Part shown: piece after piece, positions 25,732 through 27,852 of the stretch
Numbering within the stretch: the first letter of the stretch is position 1
Layout of the letters: every line of letters starts with the position of its first letter
Made by a program: the position numbers and the translations under genes
Source of the DNA: CALGLS01 sp047626155
Lineage (GTDB): Bacteria > Bacteroidota > Bacteroidia > Chitinophagales > Saprospiraceae
DNA length: 27,852 bases
Direction: 5' to 3'
Assembly: GCA_047626155.1 (NCBI GenBank)
Contig: JBLHRR010000063.1
Coordinates: 1-27,852, forward strand
The notes under the pieces: generated by a model
Told to the model about the DNA's origin: nothing
The model's input: the letters and a program-made list of their open reading frames with translations, nothing else
Database searches by the model: none

Positions 25732-25783
25732 ACAGGGGCTTATTGTTGGCCTTTTGTTATTTAAAATTTATAAAACAAGACTA

Positions 25784-26266
25784 ATGAATATTCAAAAAGA
25801 CTGCGTGGTTTCCATTGATTATACTTTATCAGATAATGAAGGAACCGTAATTGACACTTCTCTAGAAAGAGAGCCATTGTCGTATCTTCATGGTGCAGGT
25901 GGTTTACTTCCAGGTATGGAAAAAGCCCTGAATGGTAGAATAGAAGGAGAAAAAATAAAAACGACTCTTATACCGGAGGAAGGATATGGTGTTAGAGATG
26001 AAGCTTTATTGCATCGGGTACCTGCTACTGAGTTAACGCACATCGAAGACTTGCAGGAGGGTTCTCAAATTCAGGCTGAAAGTGAATCTGGAAATCAGAT
26101 ATTCACGGTTATCCTTGTGGAGGATGGGGAAGTTACGCTGGATGGTAATCATCCTTTAGCGGGCATCACTTTGAATTTTGAGATTGATGTGAAATCAGTA
26201 CGTGCTGCTTCTGCTGAGGAGTTGGAGCATGGACATGCGCATGGCGCGGGTGGACATCAGCACTAG
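25784..26266 (+). CDS. SlyD-type FKBP peptidyl-prolyl isomerase
   Basis: The 160-residue protein speeds proline cis-trans isomerisation and acts as a folding chaperone. It starts at the ATG 25784 (MNIQKDCVVSIDYTL); the upstream TTG at 25754 would only add ten non-conserved residues. The FKBP half starts VSIDYTLSDNEGTVIDTS, with GAGGLLPGMEKALNG (37-51). The IF (insert-in-flap) chaperone domain occupies about 67-125, and the second FKBP strand is DGNHPLAGITLNFEIDVKSV (120-139). The C-terminal tail is histidine-rich (HGHAHGAGGHQH, 149-160), as in metal-binding SlyD proteins, suggesting nickel or other metal binding. The gene follows trxB, and a T-run terminator follows downstream. Confidence 0.93.
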   Translation: MNIQKDCVVSIDYTLSDNEGTVIDTSLEREPLSYLHGAGGLLPGMEKALNGRIEGEKIKTTLIPEEGYGVRDEALLHRVPATELTHIEDLQEGSQIQAESESGNQIFTVILVEDGEVTLDGNHPLAGITLNFEIDVKSVRAASAEELEHGHAHGAGGHQH

Positions 26267-26297
26267 GTTATACATCTAGCAGAGCTAGATATATAAC
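26267..26297. repeat. Inverted repeat after the SlyD-like gene
   Basis: GTTATACATCTAGC (26267-26280) and GCTAGATATATAAC (26284-26297) form a 14-bp stem with one mismatch around a 3-nt AGA loop. It has no T-run and is followed closely by a proper terminator. Confidence 0.6.
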
Positions 26298-26313
26298 ATA
26301 GCTTTTATATGGG

Positions 26314-26355
26314 AATCGGCAAATGACTTATGGTTGTTTGCCGATTTTTGTTTTT
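26314..26355 (+). terminator. Intrinsic terminator of the SlyD-like gene
   Basis: A perfect 10-bp stem (AATCGGCAAA at 26314-26323 with TTTGCCGATT at 26337-26346) is followed by TTTTGTTTTT. Confidence 0.85.
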
Positions 26356-26666
26356 GGGATAGTGGTGAGTTTGTCGTTTCGCCTTTTAGTGTGTTTTTTT
26401 CACCGCAAAGGCGCGAAGTACGCAAAGGTTCCCAGCGATGGTGTTCTTTAGGGGTTTAGTTTTCGCTTTTGAGTTTCTTTGGTAATGTCATAAATTTTTA
26501 CGTTTTTGTGAGGAATAATTACGAATAGAGGTAAATGTAAATATTATGTTAGGAGATGCGATTGGGCACGCGTTAAACCTTTGAGGTTAGTAAACGTACG
26601 AACGTACTGGGCGCACCTTTTGTGAATCTTCTTGGTTTCAGTTTATAAAAAAATACGTTTCACAAA
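26356..26666. other. Intergenic region with CGCAAAGG repeat and AAACCT palindrome
   Basis: The stretch holds a CGCAAAGG-family repeat (26399-26430, TTCACCGCAAAGGCGCGAAG and following) and an AAACCTTTGAGGTT palindrome (about 26575-26588), the same motif as at 18298-18311. ACGTACGAACGTAC follows. No promoter box could be assigned to the methyltransferase gene. Confidence 0.5.
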
Positions 26667-27852
26667 ATGGAAATGAATAAAGAAATAAATGATTTCATTG
26701 AGGAAAACATAAATGAACGGATAGACAAGGTCGTTTTGAAAATTCGGAACCAATTCGATTTTGATCCTGAGTTTATTATCAATCAAATCAATGGGAGAAA
26801 GAAAATATTTGGGAAGATTCCTTCTTGGTCGAAAACGGAAGGTTTGGTCTTTCCTAATATTGTTTCTTTGGAGCAATGCTCTTCAGAATTAACGGGGAAA
26901 TATAAAGCGTCTTTAATTAATGGAGATCGCTTGATAGATATGACCGGAGGTTTTGGAGTAGATTCTTATTTCTTTTCTAAAAGCTTTAAACGTATTTATT
27001 ATATCGAAAAGAATAAAGAATTGGTGGAATGTGTAGCCAATAATTTTAAGCAATTAAAAGCAGATCATATTGCGGTTCATATTGGAGATGGGGTGGAATT
27101 TTTAGAAGACTTCACTGGAACGGTGGATTGGATTTTTATCGATCCCGCGAGACGTGGCGATCAAAATAAAAAGGTGTTTTTGTTTGAAGACATTGAGCCA
27201 GATATTACGCAGATAAAAGATCTTTTATTTGAGAAGTCAGCCGATGTATTGGTGAAGCTGTCTCCTATGTTAGACTTGACGCAGGCTATGAAACAGATGG
27301 CGGAGATTAAAAGGGTTTTTATTGTCTCGGTTAAGAATGAATGTAAGGAATTGATTATACATTTGAGTAATAAAGCTGTCCCGTCAGATATTCCTATCGT
27401 TTGTGTTGACATTAAGGGGGAAGATGAGATTGACGAATTTATGTCTAGTTCTGAAAAGCGAAAAAGCGAAAATGTAGCCTTGACGTTAAGTGATCCTTTG
27501 GATTATATATATGAGCCAAATAAATCGATTATGAAAGGAGGTGTTCAGAATGATTTGGCAGCGCAAATGGGACTTTCTAAAATTGGGGTTAATAGTAATT
27601 TCTTCACTTCTGCAGATGAAATGATCACTTTCCCAGGGAGGGTGTTCAGGAAAGTCAGTGTTATTCAATTAAGAAAAAAGTTAATTAAGAAATTTCTTGT
27701 TGATGGAAAGGCAAATATTATTGCGCGTAATTTTCCGTTGAAGGCTTCTCAGATTTATGATAAGTTTAGAATAAAACCTGGAGGGAAGTATTATTTTTTG
27801 GCGACTAAGTTAAGGGATGGGAGTAATGTGCTGATGGTTTGTGAGCGGTTGA
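26667..27852 (+). CDS. THUMP-like SAM-dependent methyltransferase (3' end outside window)
   Basis: The frame is open from ATG 26667 (or ATG 26673, two codons later) to the window edge: 395 codons without a stop. The N-terminal ~85 residues are helical. The methyltransferase core has motif I LIDMTGGFGVDSYFF (89-103), acidic loop YYIEKNKELVE (111-121), motif II-III HIGDGVEFL (138-146), and motif IV WIFIDPARRG (155-164). The C-terminal ~90 residues (VIARNFPLKASQIY-like, then IKPGGKYYFLATKLRDG) match what I recall of the THUMP-like domain of Bacteroidota class I methyltransferases. The substrate is not known; RNA is likely from the THUMP-like domain. The ending LMVCERL suggests only a few codons are missing. 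Confidence 0.85.
   Translation, partial: MEMNKEINDFIEENINERIDKVVLKIRNQFDFDPEFIINQINGRKKIFGKIPSWSKTEGLVFPNIVSLEQCSSELTGKYKASLINGDRLIDMTGGFGVDSYFFSKSFKRIYYIEKNKELVECVANNFKQLKADHIAVHIGDGVEFLEDFTGTVDWIFIDPARRGDQNKKVFLFEDIEPDITQIKDLLFEKSADVLVKLSPMLDLTQAMKQMAEIKRVFIVSVKNECKELIIHLSNKAVPSDIPIVCVDIKGEDEIDEFMSSSEKRKSENVALTLSDPLDYIYEPNKSIMKGGVQNDLAAQMGLSKIGVNSNFFTSADEMITFPGRVFRKVSVIQLRKKLIKKFLVDGKANIIARNFPLKASQIYDKFRIKPGGKYYFLATKLRDGSNVLMVCERL

Overview
The window looks like chromosomal DNA of a Bacteroidota bacterium, most likely a Saprospiria/Lewinella-type organism (inference). The evidence is a type IX secretion (T9SS) C-terminal sorting domain, several exact matches to the Bacteroidota -7 promoter element TAnnTTTG ahead of genes, a CarboxypepD_reg-like protein, and a Bacteroidota-style THUMP-like methyltransferase. 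No tRNA, rRNA, CRISPR array, transposase or phage gene was seen.

Layout. 1-2476: the 3' end of smc, then a bidirectional terminator and a convergent, AT-rich helical-repeat protein of unknown function. 2851-6310: a large secreted T9SS protein with five Ig-like repeats, a dockerin-like EF-hand pair and a cohesin-like region, closed by a strong UUCG-loop terminator; then an Imm35-like protein starting at TTG. 6441-8840: a MoxR AAA+ ATPase and a VWA protein, each preceded by a related ~130-145 bp leader. 9065-11336: a polytopic membrane protein and a secreted CarboxypepD_reg/beta-propeller-like protein. 11506-13372 (minus): an N-acetylglucosamine-kinase-like sugar kinase followed 13 bp later by 6-phosphofructokinase. 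13764-14330 (minus): a small two-helix membrane protein. 14552-17797: an unusual 1081-aa Clp/HSP100-like double AAA+ protein with non-Clp ends. 17798-18409: a repeat-filled spacer with a long imperfect palindrome. 18410-20345: a DUF1456/YehS protein and an RNA helicase whose motif II reads DEVD. 20346-21700: an AT-rich island of small unknown membrane proteins and a truncated lipoprotein. 21768-24160 (minus): a DUF1826-like protein and a membrane-anchored subtilisin. 24672-26266: thioredoxin reductase and a SlyD-type FKBP isomerase. 26667-end: a THUMP-like SAM methyltransferase open at the window edge.

How the parts may work together. The sugar kinase and Pfk probably form a small sugar-phosphate operon. 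TrxB and SlyD both serve protein folding and redox quality control. The MoxR/VWA pair resembles the usual MoxR-chaperone plus VWA-effector partnership, and the nearby divergent Clp-like ATPase could belong to the same remodelling machinery. That last link is inference and is the best candidate here for an undescribed system. The intergenic space is unusually rich in small repeats: CGCAAAGG-type arrays, an AAACCT/AGGTTT palindrome, and large hairpins.
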